A DNA stretch of 64,000 nucleotides. Source: Lactarius indigo (taxonomy: Eukaryota; Basidiomycota; Agaricomycetes; Russulales; Russulaceae). The notes beneath the pieces were generated by a model. It was not told the DNA's origin. It made no database searches and was given only the letters and a program-made list of their open reading frames with translations. The stretch is taken from assembly GCA_025766275.1 (NCBI GenBank), contig JAFKAC010000021.1, positions 558,001-622,000 of the forward strand. The letters run 5' to 3'. The position numbers and the translations under genes are program-made. Below are positions 1 through 12,274 of this stretch, piece after piece (within the stretch, counting starts at the first letter, position 1; every line of letters starts with the position of its first letter).

Positions 1-3000
1 CGAGGAAACTGGTCATGATAGCGTTTATGGACAAGGGAAGAGGGAGGAGAAAATGGCAAGGCGGACAAATAGATGTGGGGGGCGCTCTCCGCGATCACAT
101 CTGCGAAGGTGAGGGCAAACCTGCTGCCGTCGGCGGCTAATAGGGACAAATCTTTGTCTGTGCCCTGAAAGACAAAACGGTGAAGTTCAGCGATTATAGA
201 AGCCACGAGGTATATACCTCTAGCCATTCGGCAGCAGAAAGGAGCGACTTCGACGCTATATTCGACACTGACAAGAGGCTCAACACCTCAAGCCAATACA
301 AAAGGTGGAAATTAAGGAAGTTCCTTAGCAGATTGACGATTTCTGTGTCTCGCTTCTCCGTTGAGGACACTCCGCGGAGATGATCCGCCCAAAACCGGCA
401 AGCGTAGGCCAGGTGGGAGGGAATACATTTTTCGATCAGTGACTGCTGGTCCTCGATCTCGTAATTTCTACGATAAGAGGATTTTAACCCGCAGATATTG
501 AATTTGAGTCCTTGTTGCATGATCTTGAGACATGAGATGGTCGTATTCCTGTGGGCTCTGGCTTGGTCGACGTGAAACGAGCCTGTACAACGCTTAGAAT
601 CAATCAAATAGTCTTTATATGCTTTATGGCGGAGCTTGACGGCTTTTCTTTCGCCCTCAATAGAGATTATAGACAGCAACTTGTAACACATATCCTCTAA
701 GGAGACGCCAGAGCTTGAAGGGAAACGATCTTGAAGAAATTGCTCGAGATCTGCCAGCGTCAGTGGCTCTTTGCTAAGCGCAATGGTCCCCATAGTGGCA
801 CGGAAAGCATCAGGCGAGTTGCCATCGAATTCCATTGACAGTGCCTCTTCAAAGTACTGGTCGAGGGAATCAAATTTGGTTGTAGTCCCACCCTCTAAGA
901 TGGTTGTGAGATGTCTCTCTCTATCACCTCCGGCATCTCGGATTCCGTCGACAGCAGTAGCGGCCCATTTGAAAGATCCGCTAGCGTGCTCGGCCAGCCT
1001 AGCTAATGCGTCGTATTCGGGCCAATTCTCCGGTATCGCCCTGTCTTGCTTTCTCATTTCGAAGAAGCGGTGAGTAAGGTAAGTGCGCATATCATTGTTA
1101 GTTTCGTAGTCGACGTCGTCTCCTGTCAAAAGCTCCAAGCGCTTAATGTCTTTCCCATCGAAAAGCTTTGTGATGTCTCCCTGCGGTCGACTAGTAACAA
1201 TCAGCTTGCAATGGCGTGGTAGCGACAGCCACTGTGGGAGGGTATCAAGAAGCGTTTTATAGACCGCATAACCCTGTCCGCACTGCTCGAGGCCATCGAT
1301 CAGGAGAATTGGGCCGCGACTCGACAGCCGTGCATCCAAAGCCTTGAGCGGACCCGCGATAAGTTTCTCGAAAGTCACCTGGATGTCATTCAAGTCTGGG
1401 ACGTCATTCTCCCTCGTTAGTGCCTTGTAGATTTCGCCTTTGATAGCCGGGTGGAACTTTGCCATCTTATAGGCGAGAGTGGTCCAGAGCTGGTACGGCG
1501 TATGCTGGTTTTGCCTGAAGAAGAATTCCCCAGCACAGCGCTGCTGCTTTTCTAGCTCGGAAATCAAGCTCCAAGCGATTGTGGTCTTTCCAGTCCCCGG
1601 AGCGCCACTTAGCCACAGGACATTTGATTCGGTAACGCTTTCAAACCAAGATATGATATTTGATAGCAAAGTTCTTCGGGTCCAATCCAAGCAGCAGAGG
1701 TTCAGATTGGTCGGTGTGTAATCTGGGTTGAGAGCTTCTGTGAGCATCTGGTCCTCGTCCACTGCGGTGGGGAAAGTGGTAAGGATAGGATCCTCTGTAA
1801 TGACTGGCGAAATAATTACATGCGACAGTATGAGTGTCCGCTTCTTGTTCAACAGTGCTGAGTTCGCTTCTAGTTTCGTCGACCGAAGGAATAGCTGGGG
1901 TCGAGGCAACTTGCTTCCGAGTGTAAGGCACATTCCATTCGTATGTGTCCTTTCCAGCGAGAAAGTTCCTTTTCAACCTCACAAACTGTCGATCGAAACC
2001 CTGGAGAATGTTTTTCCTAGCTTCAGGGTCACCGAGTTCTTCTGGAAATACGCATTAGAAATGGCTCCTGGAACAAAAACCTGCGCACCACTCACCCTTG
2101 AAACCGGGCTTCGAACAATCTTCCGCAAAAAAGGCAGCATTCCAAACCAAGTTTAGAAGAGATGTCAGTGTTTGCGTTTGAGATGCGAAGCGTTCAGGGG
2201 GCTTCAGTTGGTGCATGTGAACAAGCACTTCGCAAGCTTGTTCACCTAGGTTCTGAATGTCTTCCTCAACGTTGTACGTTGGCATAAACTGCAGGGTGTG
2301 ATGGAGTATAAGTCTCTGAGTCCACTCGATCTCTTGAATGTAAGGTACTCACGCCACACGTGGTTTGGAGAGCATCCCTCGTTCCCCTGGCCGTCTCAAA
2401 GAGCTGCAAGCGGCGTCTCAATCTCATTGCTTCGCGGATTATTCTAACAACTTACGGCCCAGTCCGACGGGATCAGCTCCATGAGCTCGAGTAAAGCATC
2501 GAGAGACCGCTTGAACGAGTTCGGTGCTGTCTGGGGGCCAAATAGAACGTCCCGACCACTATTTCCAGGGGCGACGTCACGACCCCCAGGACCACCTCGA
2601 GTCTTGTCCCTCGCCTCCAGGGAGTGGCAAGAGTTAGTATGAGCCTCGACCTGGCATAACTACGCGAAGCGTACCTTTGTATCTCTCTGCACGACGATAG
2701 AAAGTACCACCTTAAATCCGGCGCAAATCCGCTCATATTCTGCGAGAAACAGTGTCTTAACTCTTAAGTAACGTCGAGAGAAAAGTAAGGGAGCACGTAC
2801 CGTGTTTGTCTCCGCCCACGGGTCTAGTAGAACAGAAACGAAATACGGCGTCACCTTGGATGGTGACTGTTTCGACTTTCCTTCTCCGTATAAGCGTTCG
2901 TGCCTCATAGGGCTGGATAGATATGACGGACTTTGCCGTGATGACGCTACAACATTCGTAAACAGAGCAGGTAGAGGAGGAACTAAGCACTCACACAGCG

Positions 3001-3281
3001 GGCTTAACTTCCCATTGGAGCATTGACGGCTCACGCAGCTGAAATGATGCCGTTCGGGGCTCGCCATCCACAATAAGGTCCATCATCCTTGAAGGTCTAT
3101 AGGAACCACGTGGATCCGAATTGATCACAATTCCTATTTATCGCGAATGCGTAATCAGTTCAAAACAATGTAAATAGAGATAGCCTGAGAGCAATATACC
3201 TGTGAGCTTGAGAGTGTTCGAACTTGCGATTGTCAATCCCCTTTGTGGACGACCAACTGTAACACTCGCGCGGGAAGTCAT
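1..3281 (-). CDS. NACHT-WD40 NLR-like protein (NLR-1), 3' end beyond window, apparent frameshift
   Basis: This is a HET-E-like STAND protein of the fungal non-self recognition/NLR class. Proposed start is 3281 (reads MTSRASVTVGR). It matches the start of the paralogue at 53068 exon by exon, including donors and acceptors. The N-terminal ~200 residues look C2-like. The NACHT exon covers roughly 1800-194, with P-loop GAPGTGKTTIAW near 1600 and a Walker-B-like ILLIDGLEQCG near 1300. After an intron ending at 165, the last exon (164 to 1) reads GTDKDLSLLAADGSRFALTF, matching the paralogue just before its WD40 repeats. The repeats therefore lie left of the window. Between about 1780 and 1815 this copy has one base more than the paralogue, which puts the upstream exon and the NACHT exon in different frames. 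No plausible intron repairs this, so it may be a pseudogene. Confidence 0.8.
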
Positions 3282-5228
3282 TTAGGCTCAAACCGACAAT
3301 TTGCCTATGCTCGGATACTCGCCCACTCTTGCAGCGGTGTGGGGCCGTAGGGTTTAATGTAAACAAAGGTGATGTTCCGAAAAGCGTCAGTATCTGGTAG
3401 TGCATCGTGGACTTGATGTGTCATAAGGCACATCGTCACCATCAGACTCAAGGTTTGACTTGGACGAGTGAGCGTCAATCTGCTAAACCGGCAATCACAT
3501 TGTACTCCTTTTGGGCGTCAATATCACGGCGCCGAGAAAGCAGCATTTGTAATTCTAGATCCACGAGTATTCTACATCGTTAGACCAACGTTAGACCCAG
3601 ACTTTGTCATTGCCCTGTGCCCTCACACTTTGACCACAGCACATTGAATGAACTGCATCAGCACTTGAGCGGTTCAATTTTCTGGTCCAACAGCCGCTGC
3701 AAACTCCCATTTTTATATCTCGGCAGCACCACCCCGTTGACATGGCCGAACTCACTGTACTTGCAGCGCCTAGACACTCGACTAGACACGTGAACAAACT
3801 CAACACCGCATGCACTTTGCTCAGAGGGCATTACCAATGATCTCCCCTCTCAAACCACCTAAGCTGGGGCAGTGAGTTACTCAGTCAAGCTTTTGGCAAA
3901 CAATCTCGGATATAAGGGCCGAGTTGCAGGGAGGAAATCAGTGCCAGTCTTGGTGCCAGTATTGAACTTAAGTTACTGTATCGAACCAGTGTCTGGTTGA
4001 TTGCCAGTGCCCAATGGATTTGATCTGTGGCGCGGAGATCCGGAAGATGCCATATAGACGCTCCCACCGGCCCGGGTACATCATGAGTCCGTGTCAACTT
4101 CACATTGGCGCACAAACTGTAGACTCAGACAGGCGGCGGCGTGGGCGCACAGTAATGCACTGGCAGTGGCGTTGCGCCGGATGGAGTGTACCTACAAGGG
4201 CCAATGTGGAAGGTGACAGATCCCAGACGTCGAGCGTTGCTTAGAAGGCGGTAAGATGGACCAATAGAAATATCCTGTACTGCTGTACAGCCTGAGTCAG
4301 GGCAGATAGCTGTTTGGATAGCTGCTGATCGTGGCTGACAAAAGATAAAGCGCGTGAACCTGTCCGCAGAAATTCGAGTGTCGAGAAGGCTACATCGTCC
4401 ACGTCCCACGTCGGCTAGATATTCACCGTGGAGGATGGAACACATGGACAAGGGTCGACGTGCTTTTTACTACCCTTTCGATGATTCAGGTAGAAGAGTA
4501 TTCTTCATCAAGAGCCCCTACCTTTGGAGACTCGGATGTACCGACGTCTCACGTGTTCCCACCAATACACATCCCATGTACTCGGAGAGTGTCAGGTATC
4601 TTGTTCCAATGACCTGCGGTGTGGAAGACGTGATAAAAACGTAGCCGAAGCGTTCGTATAGAACCCGAGGAGAGAGCCAAATACCACTGTAGTACCCGCA
4701 AAGGAGGTGTCATCTAGACATATCTAGGGATGTAATTGGGCCAAAGAAAGAAAATGATCCCCCAGCCTTCACCGGTGAACCGGTGAGAGAAGCTCAGAGA
4801 ATTTCCGAGTCAGATGCGCTCTCTATATGTGATTGACTCATGGTGCATGACGAAGTGAAGTGACGCTCGAAGCGGGGATCGATTACTCTTCTGACCGACG
4901 TTCGATATATCCGCGTCATTCACAGTGCGTGAGACGCGCCAAGTTCGGGGGAATCGATACCGGTATACAGCATTATTGCGTACAAGATTACGCACGTCCA
5001 GATGTGTCGTAGTAAGAGCATAGAACTAGATGCTAACTAAATGTAGAAGGATAGGCAGAACCAACCGCCGCATCCAGCATGTGGTTTTATCATTGCGGTT
5101 TGCTTGAACCACCAATCACTGTTGCGTTCCTCATTCGTGAAGACGCCTAACAAAGAACAAATTTGAAACAACACCCCAAATGCCCGTCGACGGCGAATAC
5201 CAGAGATCTCACTTTTCGTTCCCTTGTC
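3282..5228. other. Intergenic, no gene recognised
   Basis: About 1.9 kb between NLR-1 and the membrane-protein gene. Open frames are short and resemble no family I recognise, and no tRNA or terminal-repeat structure stands out. The part next to 3281 should hold the NLR-1 promoter. Confidence 0.4.
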
Positions 5229-6464
5229 CTATTTCCTCCGTTTATCCAAAGCGGCCAATATCTCGATGACACTGGGTAATATGAAGATGACGGAAACAAC
5301 CTGGCCGAAGCCCCAAGCACCCTCACCGGCCTGGACGATTGAGCTATTGCGGTGGACCTGGGAGGCTTTTCGTAAGTACGCCTCCCGACACAGAAGGAAA
5401 TGCTACAGACCGTCAACTCAGTGTTCGCGATACAAACGATCGTAGACCTAGTGTGGTGGATTTACATTATTGTTGCGGGACAAAAGTGCCGAAAAACGCA
5501 CAGGATAGAGAGGACCCACGCAACAATGGCCAACAGTCGGATTAATGTCTTCCCCATTTTCTTCTTCAACTTCTTTATTTTGTTCGCAGGTTTATTTCCC
5601 ATTTCGGCGTCGGTCTCACCATTACTGGATGGTTGCGCACCTCGTTGCACTATATGCACTTTGTATACGATGAAAATCACTATGAGGTAGCACAACAGGG
5701 CAAACGTCGTCATGGCGAGGATGGTCATACACAAGTACCGTGCCCAGAGAACGGTCGCCTGAAAGGTGTAGAAGACAAGGACAAATTTGACGAGGTCGTT
5801 GCACTCTGGCTGTGGGCCGAATCGCTGTGCGTTGATCCACATGTAGAACGACCATGGATAAAAAATTAAGAGAGATAAGATCTGAATGGCGATAGTCAGC
5901 TTCATTTTGAAACGAAATTTTTCTTTGTTGGCCAAGATATATCTCCTCATGCCTGCGTTAACCTCTCATCAGCACCTTGTGGGCGATCCTCATGAATACA
6001 ATTCATACCAAAGCCATGAAGAAATTGGAGGGACAATACCACCTGCATCACGACGATAGCATGATACAAGTCCAGCTGTCGTTGTATGGTCTGGACGAGG
6101 GCAGTAATGAGGAGGGCGAGACCATAGAAAACTGCATTCAGATAGAGCGAGTCCAAAAGTTCGTCCCTTGGTTCGCCGTCCCTTGGTTTGCCGTCCATGA
6201 GTTTGCCGTTCATTGGTTTTCTGTCCATTGATTTGCTGTCCATTGATGTGCCGTCCATTGATTCGCCGTCTCTTGGTTCGTCTGTATCTCTTTTCGGAGG
6301 TATAAGAACCGTGAGGAGTACAGTGGCATAGAAATTGAGACGAATCTGGGAATCTAATCAGTCGAATCTTTGGAAGAAAAAGTAGCTTGAGGAGGAGCAG
6401 GACTAACCCCAATTCCCGCTAAATCCGGGTTTGCAATGATTCCAGTGCAGCTAGTGGCGGCCAT
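5229..6464 (-). CDS. Multi-pass membrane protein of an Agaricomycete-specific family
   Basis: Start 6464 gives MAATSCTGIIANPDLAGIG. A short intron (GTTAGT to TTCCCAG) leads into IRLNFYATVLLTVLIPPKR, the typical opening of an uncharacterised Agaricomycete membrane family. Hydrophobic segments follow: YLNAVFYGLALLITALVQ, LYHAIVVMQVVLSLQFL, LTIAIQILSLLIFYPWSF, FVLVFYTFQATVLW, MTILAMTTFALLCYLIVIF and a C-terminal FGQVVSVIFILPSVIEIL, ending KRRK and stop at 5229. At least six membrane helices are visible. Between helices 1 and 2 lies a hydrophilic stretch of about 40 residues made of MDGK-type repeats, encoded by a 15-bp minisatellite. Three or four further introns are inferred between the open segments. 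Function unknown; it does not look like a STE3 receptor. Confidence 0.7.
6160..6285. repeat. 15-bp minisatellite inside a coding exon
   Basis: About eight imperfect head-to-tail copies of a 15-base unit (plus-strand form TTTGCCGTCCATTGA), with clean unit borders at 6172, 6187, 6202, 6217, 6232, 6247 and 6262. Fifteen is divisible by three, so each unit adds five residues (SMDGK-like on the minus strand) without disturbing the frame of the membrane-protein gene. Confidence 0.85.
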
Positions 6465-7197
6465 GACTATGCAGAAATTTGCTTCGATCACTGAAGAGAG
6501 TCGGATTTGGGTGAGCAGCGTGTAATACAAGGGTTACGCCAGGACCCAGAGCAGAGAGAGAGACTTGGGTGATGCTCGATCCAAGAGAGTTATATGTTTT
6601 ATAGGCTTCAGATAAAACTCTGACCAACTCCGCTGAGATTCCGAGAACTCATCACCGCCCGTCGATACTTTAGATATTGGTCGCCTAGCTGGCCAAATCG
6701 TCGGCACACTACTCGCACCCGAGCTTTACGGCATGGTCAAGTAACCTGTACAGAGCAATCCCAGCATGGTAGTAATTGAATCAGACTCGCGGCAAGAAAA
6801 CCTTCAAGAAGGCCACAGATCTGACAGGGGACGCCAACCACTAGAGCGCACGATTCCTAGGAAAGTCCTAACACCGGTCGTGCACAATGCCAGTGACCGA
6901 AAGAAGTCATAGTAAAACTCAGACCTTGATTCAGACAATGTGGAACTTTTAATTTGGTCACGTGATAATTCACGGAAACTGCCAGTGAGCCGTTCCGGAT
7001 AGTGGGTAAAAGAACAGGTCCAATCGCGACACTGTTATACATATAGATCATTACAATGCATACTATAAACCTCACCGTCGCGTGTGAAGCGACATAGATT
7101 AGTGCAGCAATAAATATGCACAGTCAAACAAAAATAAACACACGCGCCGGCATCTTGCCCTCGACCCCGACAGCTCGAGGGACCGGAAAAAGGGTGC
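6465..7197. other. Intergenic, no gene recognised
   Basis: About 730 bp between the start of the membrane-protein gene (6464) and the stop of the F-box gene (7198). Only short, unsupported open frames are seen. It should hold the upstream region of the former and the 3' end of the latter. Confidence 0.4.
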
Positions 7198-9533
7198 TCA
7201 CGACTCAAGTCCAGACACCTCATAGTCTATGGGCACGTCCTTCCGCTCTATCCACATCGCATCGTCACTCCCGAGGTCGACGCCATTGCCGCAGTCACGC
7301 CGACGGCGGACGGGAAGCTCCCTGAGCAGCGCGGACGCACCGCCGCCCAACGGACCGTACACTGCGGAGCTCCCGAGGTGGTCGTGGCGGACGACGACGA
7401 AGTGCTCTCCGTGCCAGCCGACATAGTCGAGGCTCGGCAAGGTGAGCGCGACGTCGCACGCATGTATCTGCGACTCGTGCGTGTGGGACGATGGTGTGCG
7501 CCGGTACGAAGCGTCGTGCAAGTGGAGCATGTTGAGAGTCCCGAAGCGTGAAAACGCGGGCGCGTACTCGTGCTGTCAAAACTCAAATCAGAAGGGGATG
7601 GGGGTCGGTCGGTCGCGCACGCACCATCAGTCGGTCGGACTCGGCGCAAGAGAGGTGTATTGCCTGCATCTCGCTCGGAAGTCCGCGAACGAGTGCATCG
7701 ATGGCGATGCTGGTGAGGCTGGCGATGCGCACCCGCAGGGCGCGCAGGCCGGTGAGCTCGGGTAGGAGCCCGCGTACAAGTTCCCACGGGCACATGCCGA
7801 GATCGAGTCGGCGTAGGCTCGGACGCGCGCGCAAGAACTGCACGACTGCGCCGAAGAGGGGGAGGTCGTCGTCGTGCCCGACGAGCGCGAAGCGGAATGC
7901 CTCGAGGCGAGGCAGGAGCACGTGCGTCAGCGCGCCTGTTATACTGGCGCTTGCACCTTCGCAGCCGGCGTCTGGGTAGGGCGGTATATGATTGGCGCCA
8001 AAGATCGCGGTGGCTTCTGCGGGGGTGTCGAGCGTCCCATGTAAAGTGAGTGAGACGAGGTTGTAGGCGTGAGCGATGCGCGCGAGGACGATGTGCGATA
8101 TGCGCGTGTCGACGAGCTCTAGGTGGGTCAAATTCTGGATCGTCGGAGAGCCAAATGCCAAGTCCCAGGCGTGCGTGCGTGCTCGGTTCGCCCCAAGCGT
8201 CAGGTGCGTGAGCGTGTTCTCATTCTTGTCGAGCACCGTACGGACTTCATTCATATTGGCGTCACCATGGTCATCATCTTCTGCTCGAAGAGTAAAGCGC
8301 TTGAGAGAAGTGAATCCAGAAACTCCGACTGCATCAAAGTGAAATCCTCTAGAAATGAAAAAGAAAGGTGTGAGCGGGCAAAGGTGACTTGGTAAGTGGT
8401 AGAGAGGTACATGATACTAAGTTTGACAAGGTTGGGGTGGCTCCTCAGAAGCGCTTGGACCATGTCAGCTCGTAGTTCGGGGTACCCTATCCACTCGAGC
8501 TCTTCAAGAGCTCTGAAATCTGGAAGTGCTGTACGAAGTAATCCTGGTTGGGAGAATGAACGGACAAGTTCTAAGAGTGGTAATCCTCGCACTCACTAGC
8601 CATAATCTTGCGCATGTCACCACCAGCATACGCCCAGTGTATTCGAAGAGCTTTGATTATACGCGAAAACGAAGGGTCTATCCTGACTCTGTCAAAGATA
8701 TCTAGTGTGCGGTTCCAGTTTGAATCCTCGTCGAGGTAGAGGTCGACGGTGTGGAATACGCGACGAAGGGCGATGTCGCGGTGGAAAGAATGGAGGGAGA
8801 GCCATTTACGAAGGAAGTATCGGGGGATAAAGCTTGCGATTCTATCCCAAATCTCTAGAGGAACACGCTGAAGGGCGGGGACACCTGCGAAGTGAATCTT
8901 AGGAGAAAGATCACTACGGGATGAGCGCGAGAAAGAGCACGGACGAACAGCAGGCTCCGTACGCGGATGCCAACGCATTTGAAGCTCGTGACAAGACGGA
9001 TCAAAGGTCGAAGCGGCCTGAAAGTCTGCGACGCGCAAAACGCAGGGCAACAGCGGTGAGCGGGCCCCATGGACTACACGGTCAGCGAGACACGCAGTTC
9101 GAAAGGTGCACCACGAACCACGAGATGCCATTAGAAAGAGCTGATGCCCCGCGCTCGTTCGCGCCCTGCCCCTCGCAAATAAAGCCCTGGCTGCGTCGTC
9201 TGGCGGTAAGTCCGGGGTCCTCAAATAGACGTCTAGGTAATGTTCCACTGCATGCATGTGGCCATATCTGCAGTAGGTGGACCCGGCATAAATGAGGATA
9301 CCACCAGGGAAAGTTGGGCTTGGTACTCACTCTCCGACCTCTATTAGCGCGAGACAATGGTCGAGTATAAGCTTTGCTTTTTGGAGTGTCGGGAGAGACC
9401 CTACAATAGAGAGGACGGTCGCAGTAAGTTCGTCAGGGATTGAGGACATTTGGGCTTTGAGTCGGAGGCTGGCAAGCTGAATGCAGGGGTTGATATACCA
9501 GCTGCCAGCGTTGAAATTAAGGTCTGAGGACAT
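7198..9533 (-). CDS. F-box protein with repeat-like N-terminus
   Basis: Exon 1 (9533-9331) starts MSSDLNFNAGSW. A GTGAGT...CTGCAG intron joins it to exon 2 (9267-9119, EYGHMHAVEHYLDVYL...SAGHQLFLMASR), and the next exon starts at 9025 (DFQAASTFDPSCHELQMRW). This helical N-terminus resembles the TPR-like part of basidiomycete F-box proteins. The F-box follows: VPALQRVPLEIWDRIASFIP, then RKWLSLHSFHRDIALRRVFHTVDLYL. The remainder is leucine-rich (LEELEWIGYPELRADMVQAL, LTHLTLGANRAR, LPRLEAFRFALVG, LRRLDLGMCPWELVRGLLPEL), consistent with substrate-receptor repeats. It ends DYEVSGLES, stop at 7198. The likely role is substrate recognition in an SCF ubiquitin ligase. An extra intron just before the F-box (GTACGG...TTCGCAG) is possible but not certain. 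Confidence 0.78.
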
Positions 9534-12274
9534 TGGCCCTGAGTGTTCGCACCATCGTCGCGCGCAATGTGAAAGCGCGGAACGCGGTAGTCGTCAAATT
9601 CCGCTTTGGTTCGGACTCAATCACACGCCTTCGCAACTTTCATCTAAACAGTATCAGGGTTGAACGCACGCTCTGTCTGCCACCGTCGCCAGATCGTACA
9701 CGCTCTTCTGGGGTGGGTGATGTCCTACGCCCCCTCTTCTCCCCCTGACGTAGGGGCTATCACTCTAGACAGATAGGTGCGGCACTTCTATCGCCGCTCA
9801 TTACACTCTACCTGCAGACACGATGCTCAGACCGGCAGCATTGTGACGTTCATTTCTTTGGCATAGCGAAGGCTGTACACACGCGCGGAGCCGTGATTAT
9901 CTTGCAATCCCCGAGCCAGTACATCGATCAAGACCCTCGCTTAGATGTGCGTGCTCAGCCGAAACCACCTCCCAAGAGACAACAGATCCCACCATAGTCT
10001 TCCTACTAGTCCGCATCACTCCTCTACGTTCAGTGGATGCTATCCTCGAATCCCCCATGACTTAGGGGTATCCCAGGAAGACGATCTAGGAAGCCATTAA
10101 TTCCTGACTATAGGATCCGCACTCGTTACCAAAACGTTACCAAATGTGATGCCAGTGCAATGATGCCTCGCAGAATCAGCACCGAATGTCCGTCTTCGGG
10201 GTCCCATTGGACGCGTAGGACAACGTCACCCCTACATGTACACACCACCTGTATTAAATCGCTCATTTCTCTCAATTACCACGTTGAAGAGAAAATTGAA
10301 CGAACAATTGTTTATTTGCTGCTCTGCTTCTCTCGAGTCTAAAAAACCCCGCAGGATCCCGCTACACCGATTGCCGGGCCTCACCAAGACCTGCCCGCCT
10401 CCTGTAGAAGAAGCTCAGCAAGCCCGCCATCCCGGTACAAATAATAATATCACGAGCCCCTGTTCCTGATTAATTTGCGCTTCTGAGGTCCGCTGTAGGT
10501 CACATTCCCGCCTCGCCGAGGCCCAGAACAAGGCAGACGGGGGTAACCCCCGTATACAGCAAGTAGCCCCCGATCGCTCGGATGTCTGTTTTACTTCGTG
10601 GGGCACCTTCCGCTCGCTGTTCCCCCCTGTGCATCGCCAGCGGGAGTAGCGGCTCTTGGCCGCTGCTACCGTCTCGGTCCTCACCGACCTGTAGTTCTCG
10701 ATCCTGCGGAGTTTTGACAGCCAATAGTAAGTCTTTCGGACCTACCGTAGGGGGACAAAAGACGTGGGGGGCCCCCTCAAACAGTACGGGCAGGGCCGCA
10801 GGCTGTCGCCATGCTGCGTGACTTGTATTGATCGTGTTGTACTTTGAGAGCGAAACTTGGCGGGGGGGGAGGAGGCGAACAAGAACAAGTACGTCACCAA
10901 CCGGCTTCCAAACACAGAGCAGGAAGAGTTCGACTGGTGACGACTCTGGTGACGAATTTCTTGCACAAAGGCCAGAGCATGTGGAGAGAGTGGGGCCCGG
11001 CAATCTACGCTGCTGCCGCCACCACAGCCACCGGCCTCCCCCCACAGGCTGGTGTTTTTTTTTGGATCCATGCACAGGCTGATGTTCATATCGCGTAGCT
11101 CCCGTTCAACGCGTGTCTACGACCACGGCTCGGGACCGGGCACGCGGTTCCGGCGGCTTTTACTGACTTTACTTTCAGAACCGAGGAGGGGGGGGCGAGA
11201 GTTGGAAACGGCGGCGACGCTCGGGAGAATTCAGTTGACCCCTAGCTGAGAGGGGGCATTAGTGAAACACCTGACAATGAGTCCTGTAGGAGAAGCGCAT
11301 GGGGTTCGGTCACAGAATTTGCGCAAGGACAACTCGAGAAAGCAATGAGCGACAGCGATCGAGGGCTTTTCTTTACTGCAGAGCCGGAATGGTCAAAGTA
11401 ATTGCCCCAAAAGCAACAGACAGTGTTTGCCTCGCGTTTTTCTTGTGACCGGTAGTATTTAACGAGCTGAGTTACGTTTTTGAAGGCTTCTTAGACCGCA
11501 GGCGTTTTATGTGAGCAAGGTTTCCGAAATTATGACCACGCGCGACGCGCCAGGTCGCTCATATCTGGTCTTTCGGTACACTGAATCCGAATTCGGAAGG
11601 CCATCTTAGAATTATAGCTCATCAGCTTTGCCGTGCTTGGCATCGGTACTGTAGGTGTGCTTTACAGTAAAAGCGGCTTGCTTCCGCTCCGCACGCACGT
11701 TGCAGCAGTAGCGACTGCAGCATGGCACGAGGACGGGCCAGCGCCGGTGATGACGCCGGTGATGACAACAAGCCGAGCCTATTTGGCAGCACGTTGCGCT
11801 GACTAACTTCGTGCTTTTCCGCTCGCCACTATTCACGAAGGCAACAACTGCTATAGATCGTTTCGATGCCCGACCGTCGGGGACAGCCGCCTCATGGTTA
11901 GCGATCAGTGCCCGTTTGGCACCGTACATTACACACGCCTGGAGCGAAAAGTCCTTGCTTTGATGCCAACCCCTTGGGGAGTTCTGTACAGTATGCCCCC
12001 GAGTGGAGATATGCGGTGAGCATAATTGGCATTGTATGCTACCAAATTGTATTGTACAGACAGCGACGATAACTTAATTGACATCCTACCGATCGGTCGG
12101 TCGCGCTGCGTTCGAGCCAATAAAAAATATAAGTACTGTAAGCACCATGTGCCATGGGAACGCGCGCACAGACAAATTGGTCATGGACGGGCCACGAGAG
12201 AAGTGGGCTCGGGCCCCGTCCACATTTGTGACAAAGATCGTACGGGTGTTAACCCGAGCCACGGACGAGTCTGG
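9534..12274. other. Long intergenic region, GC-rich middle, no gene recognised
   Basis: About 2.7 kb. Overlapping open frames between about 10400 and 11250 on both strands come from a GC-rich patch with G and T runs. They show no family motif, start context or splice pattern I can defend. A degraded mobile element is possible but I see no terminal repeats. Confidence 0.35.

Noticed and set aside
5229..6464. Idea that the membrane protein next to NLR-1 is a STE3 pheromone receptor
   Set aside because: The helix pattern and opening (RLNFYAT, FGQV ending) match an unrelated uncharacterised Agaricomycete family, and STE3 hallmarks are not seen.
10500..11075. 191-codon minus-strand frame and overlapping plus-strand frames
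   Set aside because: Mutually overlapping frames in a GC-rich patch, with no recognisable motif, splice pattern or paralogue.
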